A stretch of DNA of 54,754 nucleotides from Candidatus Dojkabacteria bacterium UBA2022 (GTDB lineage: Bacteria > Patescibacteriota > Dojkabacteria > SC72): assembly GCA_002335495.1 (NCBI GenBank), contig DDBW01000010.1, forward strand, positions 1 to 54,754, in the 5' to 3' direction. Each line of letters starts with the position of its first letter. Position 1 is the first letter of the stretch. Positions 15,481 through 24,475 of this stretch are shown here, piece by piece. The position numbers and the translations under genes were made by a program. A model generated the notes under the pieces. That model was not told the DNA's origin, made no database searches, and saw only the letters and a program-made list of their open reading frames with translations.

Positions 15481-16737
15481 ATGAAGCCCACTAGAGAAAA
15501 GAATGCCCCTTCGTATCACGTAGATGTTCTTGGTTATAATGCAAACGTCGTAGAGGATGGACCAAGCATGACCAACAATAACTCAAGACCTTTAGGGGCA
15601 GGAGGAGAAGCAAAAGTTAAACACTACAGAGTGCATGATGAAGAAGGTGTCACACACGACAGGGCAATAAAGATTTTTCATCCACCATTCACGAGATTAG
15701 CTGAGAATAATCAACTAATCGAACTACAACCCAGTGATTTACCTCAAAACGAATTGGGAATCGAACTCAGTAAACCTGCCTATATTGTGGCATCTAATGC
15801 CCGATTTTGTGGCAATATTCATAATCCACAAAAGATAAAAAGTATAATCAATAGCAATGAAGATAAGTTACGAGATTTGGGAATCCAGGCATACCACCTT
15901 CGACAGCTACAAGAATCGTTTGGCAGCACTAGTGAAATAAATACACAGGGGTTTTTAAATTTTTTAAGATTTCGAGCGCAGCAAGTAGGAGACTTTGCGG
16001 CTTTGCAAAGGATTCCGCCAAGAATAGACATGCCAAAAGACTACGATCAGGGAATGATCCAAGCCATGAATAAAATGGCAAGATGGGCTAGCAAAAACTT
16101 TCCAAACCTAATGATTCCAAAACAACTTTTTCCGGAATTTTTACAGTTCGGAGTACTTGATGAAAGATATGGTGAAGATGCAGGAAAGTTTTATGTTGTG
16201 ATGGAGTATGTACCAGAGACCCTTACCTCGAAAATTGAGACCGGACTGTCAACAATTGAACGCTCAAATCTAAACGCAGGTGCAAGCATGGAAGACCCAT
16301 CAGGAATCGTAAGTGCAGTTACGCATATAATAAATTCTCAATTACCTATGCACAAACTTACTCAATTACAAACGGTAATTCAAATTATTCACTCTTTTGG
16401 ATTCGTATTCGGAGATTTAAAAAGAGGAAATATAGGATTCTTGAAGGATGGAAATATAACTCTACTTGATCCAAGTTCAATGATTAGGATTGGTACGATA
16501 CAGGATTTTGCTACAGAAGAATTTTTGCCAGAAGACCAACAAGCCCTAATGCGATTTGGACAACTCAGAGGAAAGCCGGACAATGACATTTACGCCTTAA
16601 ACCTGATTTTACAAAAGGTGAAACAAGATATGGCGAGAAGCTTACAATTGGGAATGGGATTTGATAAAGTTATAAAGGATGAGGATAAATCACACGAGAC
16701 AGCGACATTTAGAGCTAAACTTTTAAGAAACTTATAA
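15481..16737 (+). CDS. Ser/Thr protein kinase-like protein with large N-lobe insertion
   Basis: The kinase core residues are present: a glycine loop 'LGAGGEAKV' (38-46), the ATP-binding Lys in 'AIKIF' (K64), a hinge-like 'VVMEYV' (239-244), the catalytic loop 'GDLKRGN' (D312, N317) and a metal-binding Asp in 'LLDPSS' (D330). HRD is changed to FGD and DFG to DPS, so this is a non-RD, divergent kinase. About 175 residues separate K64 from the hinge, against roughly 50 in ordinary kinases, so the N-lobe carries an insertion of over 100 residues with 'FRAQQVGDF' near its centre. No membrane helix or sensor domain is visible. The next gene, a PP2C phosphatase, starts one base after the stop, so the pair is coupled. 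Confidence 0.8.
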   Translation: MKPTREKNAPSYHVDVLGYNANVVEDGPSMTNNNSRPLGAGGEAKVKHYRVHDEEGVTHDRAIKIFHPPFTRLAENNQLIELQPSDLPQNELGIELSKPAYIVASNARFCGNIHNPQKIKSIINSNEDKLRDLGIQAYHLRQLQESFGSTSEINTQGFLNFLRFRAQQVGDFAALQRIPPRIDMPKDYDQGMIQAMNKMARWASKNFPNLMIPKQLFPEFLQFGVLDERYGEDAGKFYVVMEYVPETLTSKIETGLSTIERSNLNAGASMEDPSGIVSAVTHIINSQLPMHKLTQLQTVIQIIHSFGFVFGDLKRGNIGFLKDGNITLLDPSSMIRIGTIQDFATEEFLPEDQQALMRFGQLRGKPDNDIYALNLILQKVKQDMARSLQLGMGFDKVIKDEDKSHETATFRAKLLRNL

Positions 16738-16738
16738 C

Positions 16739-18664
16739 ATGGGACTCGGCCTTAAAATTGAAAACTTCTTCCTCTCTGGAGATGCAAGACTTGCACTGCA
16801 GAAAAGGGTGGATGCAAGTCCCGAACAAGATATTGATACTCTCTCAAAGTTCAATAAAGCAAAATCAGAAAAACTTCCATTGAAGGATACATTTGGGAAC
16901 CTTGAAATACCAGCATACGAAGTTACTACAAACATACCCAGTACAACAAAGGGAAAGCATCTGGGGATAATTCAAATACATCCAAATGGAGAAGAGGAGC
17001 TACCATACCAAAGCATAGGTTTTGATCCTGAACGTGATCCAACTCCTAGGGAAAAACTAAAAGGAGGGGGAGCGAAGGTAATAGATATCTCGATGAAAGG
17101 ATGTAGGATTATAGGTATAAACCGCCCAGCAATTGGAGCTCAACATCCAGTACAGGATGCAAGTGGAGTAACTTTCTATCGATCAAAGGGCGGAGACATA
17201 CATATTGGATTACATGTCTGCGATGGTAATACTGGTCTAGAGATTTCAGAAGATGAGCTAAGTCCATCACAAAAAGACAAGTATATTAAAACGAAAAGAT
17301 ACGATAAAACTTCTGTCAAAATTATTGGGGAGTCAGAGTATTACTCCACTCGAGGGGCACGAAACAGCTCGAGATCAATTCTAGAAGGGAGTGCAAATGC
17401 AGCTAGGTTTCTTGTTAATCACTTTGTAGAGGAGAGACAGGAAATGGGAATAGAAACTCCAAAGGGAGGTTCTACCTTACAGGCTACAAGGTTAGTAATC
17501 GGCAAAAAAAATATGTTAATAGATGCCACATGCCTTGGAGTAGACTCAAGGACAGCACCTAATGGAGTAGGAGACTTAGGTTATATGGCATTGGTAACAA
17601 AAGAAAAGGGGATAGAAATGATAGACATCCAGGGTAATTCGGAATTTGACTTATCCCATGACCCAGTCAGGTCAAGGTATGGTTTCGATATAATTCAACC
17701 TACTATTCAGACTGAGGTCAGTAAGGGAATATTTATAATAACAACCGATGGATTTAAACTGGATGATAACGGAATTAAAAAGCTTACTCAAGTAGTTAAT
17801 AACCCCGATTCCGCAGAAAGAGTTCGTCAATTACAAAATAAGGATCTACTTACAGAGATTTTTGGAGCAAGTTATGACGATGGAACATGTTGGATAGTAA
17901 TGTCAACTGAGAATAGTCCTAACGCTATTACTAGAAGACAAGAACGGGCTATGCAAGTGGAGACCACTAGCAGTGAAATCATTAAAAACTTAGATGCGAT
18001 AAAGGAACAAAGTAAGACATTTTTAAAAATAAACTATGCAGAGGTATCAACAGAAGTAGAAGAGTTTGAAAGATTACTTAGGGCGAAAACGAGCCCCTCT
18101 GATAAAATGCAAGGACTTCAAACTAGGTATGAACATATTTCAGGAACCCTCAAAGAGATGGTGGATCTTGAGCTAACTGTCGCCAGAATTGAGGCGCAGA
18201 TTAACCTTATACATGTAACTGATACGATAACAAATAACCTAACTAATTACCAAGTTGACGACCGCCTTGCCGGCTTTCTAAGACTACTTTATACTGATAA
18301 ACCTGGCAGTATACCTAAAAAAGTCTCCAACCCTAAGGATAGAGAAGTTTTAGCTAATATAATAAACGTTCTGGAAGTAAATAGTATAATTGAATTTAAA
18401 GGTAAATCAGGGAAGGAAATTCTGGAAAACTTTAGGAAAACAGGCGACAGTGACTCACTCAAACAGCTTATTGGTAGAATTAAAAACAGACCAAGCTCAG
18501 ACTCGATTGAGTTAGTAATACAAGCAACAAAAAATGGTGGTAAATCTAAAAAATCCATTACAGCAAGTCATAGAGAGACCTCAAAAGCATTATTTGATTC
18601 TGCAAGTAGCAAACTATCTGAACTTGAGAGGCAAATACAGGCGATGAGAGAGACTAAGATTTGA
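16739..18664 (+). CDS. PP2C-type Ser/Thr phosphatase with C-terminal helical domain
   Basis: The central part (about 115-395) follows the PP2C/PPM order: 'PVQDAS' (D140), 'CDGNTG' (D162, in place of DGHGG), 'GGSTL' (243-247), 'TTDGF' (D337) and 'YDDGT' (D380/D381). The four metal-binding aspartates are therefore kept, which suggests an active enzyme although spacing and flanks are divergent. Residues 1-110 form an extra N-terminal domain. Residues about 400-641 are helical and charged with coiled-coil character, unlike stand-alone PP2C enzymes of about 250 residues. It is encoded one base after the kinase, so kinase and phosphatase are likely made together and act on shared targets; the giant protein is the obvious candidate. 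Confidence 0.8.
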   Translation: MGLGLKIENFFLSGDARLALQKRVDASPEQDIDTLSKFNKAKSEKLPLKDTFGNLEIPAYEVTTNIPSTTKGKHLGIIQIHPNGEEELPYQSIGFDPERDPTPREKLKGGGAKVIDISMKGCRIIGINRPAIGAQHPVQDASGVTFYRSKGGDIHIGLHVCDGNTGLEISEDELSPSQKDKYIKTKRYDKTSVKIIGESEYYSTRGARNSSRSILEGSANAARFLVNHFVEERQEMGIETPKGGSTLQATRLVIGKKNMLIDATCLGVDSRTAPNGVGDLGYMALVTKEKGIEMIDIQGNSEFDLSHDPVRSRYGFDIIQPTIQTEVSKGIFIITTDGFKLDDNGIKKLTQVVNNPDSAERVRQLQNKDLLTEIFGASYDDGTCWIVMSTENSPNAITRRQERAMQVETTSSEIIKNLDAIKEQSKTFLKINYAEVSTEVEEFERLLRAKTSPSDKMQGLQTRYEHISGTLKEMVDLELTVARIEAQINLIHVTDTITNNLTNYQVDDRLAGFLRLLYTDKPGSIPKKVSNPKDREVLANIINVLEVNSIIEFKGKSGKEILENFRKTGDSDSLKQLIGRIKNRPSSDSIELVIQATKNGGKSKKSITASHRETSKALFDSASSKLSELERQIQAMRETKI

Positions 18665-18683
18665 CAAGGTGAGTTCACATTAT

Positions 18684-18806
18684 TTAATTTGGGAAAATAA
18701 ATAGCATAATGAAACTCTGGTCTGTAGGTAGGATGGGAACTTGAACAGGACCTAGAATCTCAGTAACACCAACTTCTTCTTGTTGCCCGATACCTAATAG
18801 ACTCAT
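18684..18806 (-). CDS. Possible 40-aa peptide gene downstream of xer
   Basis: A 41-codon minus-strand frame (ATG at 18806, TAA at 18684) fills most of the 177-base gap between the phosphatase and the recombinase. The translation begins MSLLGIGQQEEVGV and ends in a hydrophobic 'FIMLFIFPN'. The residue mix looks protein-like, but no family or ribosome site is seen and such a short frame can arise by chance. Confidence 0.3.
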   Translation of the reverse strand: MSLLGIGQQEEVGVTEILGPVQVPILPTDQSFIMLFIFPN

Positions 18807-18841
18807 ATACAATGTATAACATATAACAGTAGCCGTTTCAC

Positions 18842-20164
18842 CTACTTCAACGGATGCTTCTCTTTATGCACTTCCTGTGCAAACCTATCCGATGCATGTA
18901 CGTATCTAGTAGTGGTATTCAAACTCTCGTGACCCAGTAGAACCTGAATAGCCGCAGGACTAGCTCCATTTTCAGCTAAATAAGTTGCAAAACCGTGCCT
19001 TAAACTATGCGCAGAAGTTGGAACAAGAATACCTAATCTTCTTCTATAATTTGCAATACACTCCTGAAAATAGTTCGTAGATAATCTCGCATTATCCTGT
19101 TTAGATCTACTTCCGCTGAAAGGAATAAACAGGGCAGGGGAGGAAAACCTATTTAAATACCCACTCTTCCTATACTCCTCAACCGCCCTCACATACTTCC
19201 ATCGATGATCCATACCACCAACCAAATCAATATTTAAACCCTGTTTTTCTTCTATTCCCCCAGATGTTTCACGAACCGTAGTAATATGATTCAACCTTAC
19301 CTCTAAGTATTTATCCAGCCAATCTATAGCCCTAGGCGTTAAATATACAAACCTTTCCTTTTTCCCTTTACCTTTAATAAACAGCTTACCATCCAAGTTA
19401 ATCTGATCCAAATTCAAGTTTATTAACTCTGAAATACGCATACCTGTAGAAAAAAGAAGCTCCATCATAGCTCTATTACGAATCCCAACCTCACGATCAT
19501 GCTCAAACTCTAATGGAGATTCAATTAACCTCACAAGATCTTCCAATTCAGCCACCTGAGACTTCTTACGATCAGCCTTAATCAGTTTAATAGCATCAGG
19601 CGGAATTGGAACTTCAATATCTCTGTCTATTAAAAATTTCAAGTAAGATCTCAAAGCACTCAACATACGATTTACACTACGAGCATCCAAACCATTCTCA
19701 GATCGACTCGATGCATTCTTAGGCTTCCCATATATTCCCAGTGACCCGAACACCTTGCGATACACGTCATCCAGGAACTTACCCTTAAACTCAGTACTTT
19801 CCAAACTTCCCCCAGGTGTTGTTACAGCCCCCTGAGTACTATCGTGCGTTCTAGACCCCTCAGAGCCCTTCGAGGTATCTTTTGTCGTACCTAAGCCGTT
19901 TTTCAAGTATCTAACCCTCAAATTATCCAAATCTGTCAGATGATCTCCATTCCTTAAGTACCCTTTATACAATGTAATGGTCTCTTTATCTATCTTCTCA
20001 AAATCCCGACCGTTAACATCTATAAAAACGGCAAAGATACTCAAGTCACGTGCATAGTTAAGTACAGTTTGCATACTGTAATTGTTATTCTGAAGCTCAA
20101 GCAAGAAGGAATCCTGAATAGGTAGTTTAGGAATAGCCTCGTTGACAGTTTTTTGATTAGACAT
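18842..20164 (-). CDS. Tyrosine recombinase, XerC/D-like, with two insertions
   Basis: The catalytic domain keeps the tyrosine recombinase residues: R243 in 'GMRISE', K266 or a neighbouring Lys in the beta-hairpin, H386 and R389 in 'HSLRHG', H412 in 'LGHES' and the nucleophile Y421 in 'TTRYVH'. XerC/D proteins are near 300 residues; this one is 440. A polar, Gly/Ser/Thr-rich insertion (about 75-155) splits the N-terminal SAM-like DNA-binding domain, and a second (about 292-345) lies in the catalytic domain before the Arg/His box. It may be the chromosomal dimer-resolving Xer or an element-borne integrase. No other mobile-element genes lie beside it, and it sits where plus-strand and minus-strand genes converge. 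Confidence 0.85.
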   Translation of the reverse strand: MSNQKTVNEAIPKLPIQDSFLLELQNNNYSMQTVLNYARDLSIFAVFIDVNGRDFEKIDKETITLYKGYLRNGDHLTDLDNLRVRYLKNGLGTTKDTSKGSEGSRTHDSTQGAVTTPGGSLESTEFKGKFLDDVYRKVFGSLGIYGKPKNASSRSENGLDARSVNRMLSALRSYLKFLIDRDIEVPIPPDAIKLIKADRKKSQVAELEDLVRLIESPLEFEHDREVGIRNRAMMELLFSTGMRISELINLNLDQINLDGKLFIKGKGKKERFVYLTPRAIDWLDKYLEVRLNHITTVRETSGGIEEKQGLNIDLVGGMDHRWKYVRAVEEYRKSGYLNRFSSPALFIPFSGSRSKQDNARLSTNYFQECIANYRRRLGILVPTSAHSLRHGFATYLAENGASPAAIQVLLGHESLNTTTRYVHASDRFAQEVHKEKHPLK

Positions 20165-20621
20165 AGGAGTAGGGGGCTAAAATTTTAAATTCCCAGGTAT
20201 ATTGGAAAATATCCTTAATATATAAATAAAAAGAGGAGTATCTACTATCCAAATGTATTTCCATACTTAAATATACATTAATTTAGAATTAATAAAAATG
20301 GCTTTAATAGAGCACTCTTCCACTTTTAAACATACCTTACCGCATATAAGGGCGATTATACTCGGCAATATATTACATTAAATATAGATCCAATTCAAGA
20401 ATAGAGCACCCTCTCCTAATATGTATACAAATACTAATTAATACTGATAATTCTAAATCTACATTTATTTAATTACATAAAAATATATCGGAATAGCAAG
20501 AAATAGTGGAGTACTCCCCCAAAGGGTTATCCACATAAATTACTACAGGATATATTTACTATAGGATGATATTAGCACTCCCCCTCCCCTTTGCTTATCG
20601 TAACATGAAAATTTTGAATTC
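20165..20621. other. AT-rich intergenic region (457 bases)
   Basis: This is the longest gene-free stretch in the window. It is strongly AT-rich, with no credible reading frame or RNA gene. It holds one perfect DnaA box (20527-20535) and several direct runs of A or T. It could contain promoters for xer on the minus strand, or a replication-related site. Confidence 0.5.
20527..20535 (+). promoter_or_regulatory. Perfect consensus DnaA box TTATCCACA
   Basis: An exact copy of the 9-base DnaA recognition sequence lies in the AT-rich gap between xer and the 20622 gene. I found no second good copy nearby, and dnaA or dnaN are not adjacent, so an origin is not supported by this alone. Confidence 0.4.
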
Positions 20622-21431
20622 CTAAATTACAAAAGCCGCTACAAATATTGCTGTAATAAAGAAAATGTACTGTAGAATTGTAAAAGGCGTTAACATATTC
20701 CTCTGCTTTTTAGTAATAATCTCGAGAGCAACAAATGCCCCTATCGTAGGCGCCAACGCTATAACCTCATGAGACTGTGAAACAATGGCAGTAGAGATGA
20801 ACATTGATAACATAAACAGCAATACTAAAATAGTATACTCCCCTAACCTCTCTTTACCAAGATCCATATGCTTTAAATGGAAAAATACTAATGAGAAAAA
20901 AGCAAAAGCCAGAATCAGAGTTGTAGGTATGATATCCAGGTTACCATCTAACAGTCCTAATGCTAGAAAGAAGGTGGCGATAAGAGTGGCAAGGAAAGAA
21001 ACAGTACGAGCCGCCTGTATAAGAGGAATCTCTTTTACGGTCGCGACATTAAATACATTAGACATTAAAAATACAACATAGGTACCAATAAAGAGAAGAA
21101 TCAGCATACCAACTAGGATTAATATCTCATACACCCTCCCTACTCTCCTAAAGAAGAACATTTCAAGAAAGATAACTTCCGACATAATAAACATCGCACT
21201 TTGTGGCAAAATGTAGAGGAGAGAATGCAACGTCACCTGAAACTTAAATGCCCATATAAGACCAACATATGCCACCGCAAAGTACACTAAAGATCTAAGT
21301 AAAACAACTATTGGGTTAACAATATCAGTAGTCTGGGTAACTTTGAATATAAGAATAGATATAGAGATAATAAGCGCAAGCGTGAGGATCCTACCTTTCT
21401 TTACATTATCGACTGTTGTTGGAATTTCCAT
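20622..21431 (-). CDS. Hypothetical polytopic membrane protein
   Basis: The 269 residues form about eight hydrophobic helices with short loops. I see no transporter or enzyme motif. It begins two bases after the ruvB stop on the same strand, so it is probably read from the ruv transcript, though nothing links it to recombination. It could be a small CPR-specific integral membrane protein. Confidence 0.65.
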   Translation of the reverse strand: MEIPTTVDNVKKGRILTLALIISISILIFKVTQTTDIVNPIVVLLRSLVYFAVAYVGLIWAFKFQVTLHSLLYILPQSAMFIMSEVIFLEMFFFRRVGRVYEILILVGMLILLFIGTYVVFLMSNVFNVATVKEIPLIQAARTVSFLATLIATFFLALGLLDGNLDIIPTTLILAFAFFSLVFFHLKHMDLGKERLGEYTILVLLFMLSMFISTAIVSQSHEVIALAPTIGAFVALEIITKKQRNMLTPFTILQYIFFITAIFVAAFVI

Positions 21432-21433
21432 CT

Positions 21434-22486
21434 TTATATTATAGAACTTAATCCAAGAATCTCAATGGCGTGCTTTAAACCTCTCTCTGTAAGAACCCTT
21501 CCTCGAGAAGTTCTCTGCAATAAACCGCATTTCATTAAGAAAGGCTCGTAGACAGCCTCCACAGTATTCACATCCTCTGAAATGGCTGCGGCCAAAGTAG
21601 ATAAACCAACTGGTCCCCCATTATAGTTGTTATATATAGAAGATAATATTTTCCTATCTATCTCTTCCAACCCCATTTCATCAACCCCCAAAAGATCCAA
21701 AGCCTTAGAAGTGGTATCAAAATCAAGATGGGAAGTTAAAACCTCTCCCTCAGCGTAATCCCTCACTCTTTTTAGAAGACGAATTGCAACACGAGCAGTT
21801 CCTCTAGATCTTTTGGCAATCTCCATCAAAGCTTTATCCTCATATCCAACCTCCCACAATCCACACGCCCTCTTAAGAATTAAAGTTAAGTCGTCCTCAC
21901 CAAAATATTCCAAGCGCTGGATTAAACCGAAACGATCCCTCATTGGTGAACTAATTTTACCAATCTGGGTAGTAGCACCTACTAATGTAAAAGGCTCAAG
22001 AGTAAGACGGATAGTCTTAGCAGAAGGCCCCTTACCCATAACGATATCAATCGCCCTATCCTCCATAGCTGGATATAAAATCTCCTCTACAGTTCTAGGA
22101 ATTCTATGTATTTCATCTATAAAAAGAAGGTCATTAGCCTTTAAATTGGTTAGTATCGCCGCAAGATCCCCAGGCCTTTCTATCGCAGGACCCGAAGTTA
22201 TACGAAGGGAGGCTCCGATTTCATTAGCCAGAGCTATCGCAAAAGTAGTCTTACCAAGCCCAGGAGGACCGTAGAAGAGAATATGGTCGAGGACCTCTCC
22301 TCTTCTCTTTGTTGAATTAATCATCATTCTCAATTTACGTTTTTCGCTCTCCCTGCCAACAATATCATCTATTTTAGAAGGACGAATTGACTGCTCTGCA
22401 GGTGCAGGATCAGAAGCAACAACAACAGGCTCAACAACTCGTTGAGTTTTCTGTTTTTTATAACCATCTTTACTCGATTCAATCAC
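21434..22486 (-). CDS. ruvB: Holliday junction branch migration ATPase RuvB
   Basis: This is the motor of the RuvAB complex, which drives branch migration of Holliday junctions. The Walker A 'GPPGLGKT' is at 73-80 and the Walker B 'FIDEIHR' at about 122-128. 'GATTQIGKISSPMRDRFG' is the sensor 1 and arginine-finger region. The C-terminal winged helix ends the protein. Length (350) is normal, with about 40 extra N-terminal residues. The GTG start overlaps the ruvA stop by four bases (GTGA), so the two are translationally coupled. Confidence 0.97.
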   Translation of the reverse strand: MIESSKDGYKKQKTQRVVEPVVVASDPAPAEQSIRPSKIDDIVGRESEKRKLRMMINSTKRRGEVLDHILFYGPPGLGKTTFAIALANEIGASLRITSGPAIERPGDLAAILTNLKANDLLFIDEIHRIPRTVEEILYPAMEDRAIDIVMGKGPSAKTIRLTLEPFTLVGATTQIGKISSPMRDRFGLIQRLEYFGEDDLTLILKRACGLWEVGYEDKALMEIAKRSRGTARVAIRLLKRVRDYAEGEVLTSHLDFDTTSKALDLLGVDEMGLEEIDRKILSSIYNNYNGGPVGLSTLAAAISEDVNTVEAVYEPFLMKCGLLQRTSRGRVLTERGLKHAIEILGLSSII

Positions 22487-23082
22487 GAGGATTTAAGTAC
22501 TAATTTAATAAGTTCCTCTACAGAATAATCCTGCTCCTTCAAAATGTCCTTAGCGGCGTCAGAATAAGCTTTAAGCGAATCCCCTGAAAATCCTAAGGAT
22601 TTTAGGGCCTGACTAAGCTCGTCCAAAGTGTGCTTCTTTTCATCCCCGGCTATACCTTCTACCATAATACCCAAAGCGTCCACTTTATTGCTTAGTTCTA
22701 TTACTATTTTTTGCGCCCCTTTCTGCCCCAAACCTGAAACCTTCCCTAGAGCTTTATAATCTCCAGATGTTAAAATTTCATATATCTCCCCTACTGAGTA
22801 AATAGAAAATATAGCCATCGCAATCTTAGGCCCAATACCTGATACAGAAATCAGCATTTCAAATACCTTACGCTCCTCTATAGATCGAAACCCATACAAG
22901 GTTTGACTATCCTCTCGTACAACTAACAAGGTATGAAAAACGACCTCGTTACCGACGATATAATTCAAAAGTCTGGATACAACAACCTGATACCCTATAC
23001 CATTATTTAACAAAACATCCACAAGCTGATACCTATCCTGAGCCTCTACAGCAATAATTTTTCCCTGTATATATGAAATCAT
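22483..23082 (-). CDS. ruvA: Holliday junction DNA-binding protein RuvA
   Basis: RuvA tetramers hold the four-way junction and load RuvB. The N-terminal OB domain begins 'MISYIQGKI'. The paired helix-hairpin-helix motifs are visible in 'LISVSGIGPKIA' and 'VSGLGQKGAQKI'. The small C-terminal domain that contacts RuvB follows an acidic linker. Length (199) is typical. It lies between ruvC and ruvB in the standard order. Confidence 0.96.
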   Translation of the reverse strand: MISYIQGKIIAVEAQDRYQLVDVLLNNGIGYQVVVSRLLNYIVGNEVVFHTLLVVREDSQTLYGFRSIEERKVFEMLISVSGIGPKIAMAIFSIYSVGEIYEILTSGDYKALGKVSGLGQKGAQKIVIELSNKVDALGIMVEGIAGDEKKHTLDELSQALKSLGFSGDSLKAYSDAAKDILKEQDYSVEELIKLVLKSS

Positions 23083-23100
23083 ATAAGTATAGTATAAAGG

Positions 23101-23589
23101 TTATTTACCCAATATACCATCCATTTTTAGAGAATTGTAGCAACATACCGCGGCAGCAATAGCATCGGCGGCATCATCAGGTTTTGGAAGATGTTTTAAG
23201 TCCAGCAACTTCTTAACATTCTCCTGCACCTGCCTTTTATCCGCCCTACCACTTCCGGTAATCGCACTTTTAATTTGAGGAGGAGTGTACTGGTGAATTG
23301 CTAGGTGATTTTGTTGCATAACAAGCATGCAAACTCCCCTCGCCTCACCTACAGCCATGGCTGTCTTAACATTATTAGTAAAAAGAAGAATTTCAATAGA
23401 AGCAGCATCAGGTTTAAATACGTTAACTATGTTCTGCAAATCCTCGTAAATTTCCTGAAGTCTAAAGCTGTTAGCTATCCCCGAGTTTGTTGATATAACA
23501 CCAAAATCGACAGCCTTAATACCATTATCAAAATCAACAACTGCCCACCCAGTAGTTGCAAGTCCAGGATCAATTCCTAAAATACGCAT
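23101..23589 (-). CDS. ruvC: Holliday junction resolvase RuvC
   Basis: RuvC cuts Holliday junctions symmetrically as a dimer. 'MRILGIDPGLATTGWAVV' holds the first catalytic Asp (D7). 'SIEILLF' supplies the Glu, and 'KPDDAADAIAAA' near the C-terminus supplies the remaining acidic residues. Length (162) is normal. It starts 31 bases after yebC and 18 before ruvA. Confidence 0.96.
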   Translation of the reverse strand: MRILGIDPGLATTGWAVVDFDNGIKAVDFGVISTNSGIANSFRLQEIYEDLQNIVNVFKPDAASIEILLFTNNVKTAMAVGEARGVCMLVMQQNHLAIHQYTPPQIKSAITGSGRADKRQVQENVKKLLDLKHLPKPDDAADAIAAAVCCYNSLKMDGILGK

Positions 23590-23620
23590 ACGAATGAATA
23601 AAATATTAGATCAGAGCAAA

Positions 23621-24391
23621 CTAATCTTCAAGGTCTGTCCATACTTCTTGAACATCGTCATAATCTTCAAGAGTTTCCAAAGCCTTTACAACCTTCTCCA
23701 TATCCTCATCAGAAATTTTCTTAGTCATCTTAGGGAGTTTAACCAATTTTGCCGTAGTAACAACGTAACCTAAAGCAATAACAGCATCCCTAACCTTTGC
23801 TAAATCTTTGTATTCACAATACAATTCTAGAACATGATCCTCATTCACCTCAATATCCTGTATACCTTGAATATCCATTAACATCATCATTACATCCTCA
23901 GTATTTTCGGCCACAAAATAATCTTCTTCTCCAAACTTTTCAGACTTTACCATCTTCCCAGGTTTTACAGCTACAAAACCTTTAGTTTCAAAGTTCCAAG
24001 AAACAGATCCCATATCTCCAAGGGTACCTCCAAAATCTGAAAAGATTGTTCTTAATTCTGAAACAACCCTATTGGTATTATCCGTAAGAACATCAACGAT
24101 AATAGCGACTCCAGCAGGGCCAAAACCTTCATAAGAAGCCTCTGAGTATTGCACTCCTTCTGCGTTTCCGGTTCCTTTATCAATCGCTTTCTGAATGTTC
24201 TCAGCAGGAAATCCCTCTTCCTTTGCTTGTGCTACATATAATCTAAGGTTAGGATTCATATTAACATCCCCACCTCCCTGACGAGCAGCGTGGGTAATTA
24301 ATTGAGAGAGCTTAGAAAATATCTTTCCCTTCTTGGCATCATTGATTGCCTTCTTATGCTTAATTGTAGACCATTTACTGTGTCCTGACAT
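23621..24391 (-). CDS. yebC: YebC/PmpR family protein
   Basis: The start 'MSGHSKWSTIKHKKAINDAKKGKIF' region and 'YEGFGPAGVAIIVDVLTDN' are the strong signatures of the YebC/PmpR family (TACO1 in mitochondria). Members have been described as transcriptional regulators, and more recently as ribosome-associated factors that ease translation of proline runs. The 256 residues match the family length. It heads the ruvCAB group, as in many bacteria. Confidence 0.95.
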   Translation of the reverse strand: MSGHSKWSTIKHKKAINDAKKGKIFSKLSQLITHAARQGGGDVNMNPNLRLYVAQAKEEGFPAENIQKAIDKGTGNAEGVQYSEASYEGFGPAGVAIIVDVLTDNTNRVVSELRTIFSDFGGTLGDMGSVSWNFETKGFVAVKPGKMVKSEKFGEEDYFVAENTEDVMMMLMDIQGIQDIEVNEDHVLELYCEYKDLAKVRDAVIALGYVVTTAKLVKLPKMTKKISDEDMEKVVKALETLEDYDDVQEVWTDLED

Positions 24392-24475
24392 AACAGCTGT
24401 ATTGTACCACAGGTTTGAATGACAAGTGAATATAAATATAGGGTCATAAGGGGAATTCAGATACTAGTTCATAAA

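Noticed and set aside
18665..18841. dif-like recombination site beside xer (CATTAT...ATAATG inverted bases near 18678-18710)
   Set aside because: The inverted bases do not fit the 11-6-11 arm layout, and neither arm resembles known XerC or XerD sites beyond AT-richness.
20380..20400. TTACATTAAAT resembling an XerD arm in the 457-base gap
   Set aside because: Only one arm is recognisable, and a similar AT-rich string occurs in an unrelated promoter near 28240.
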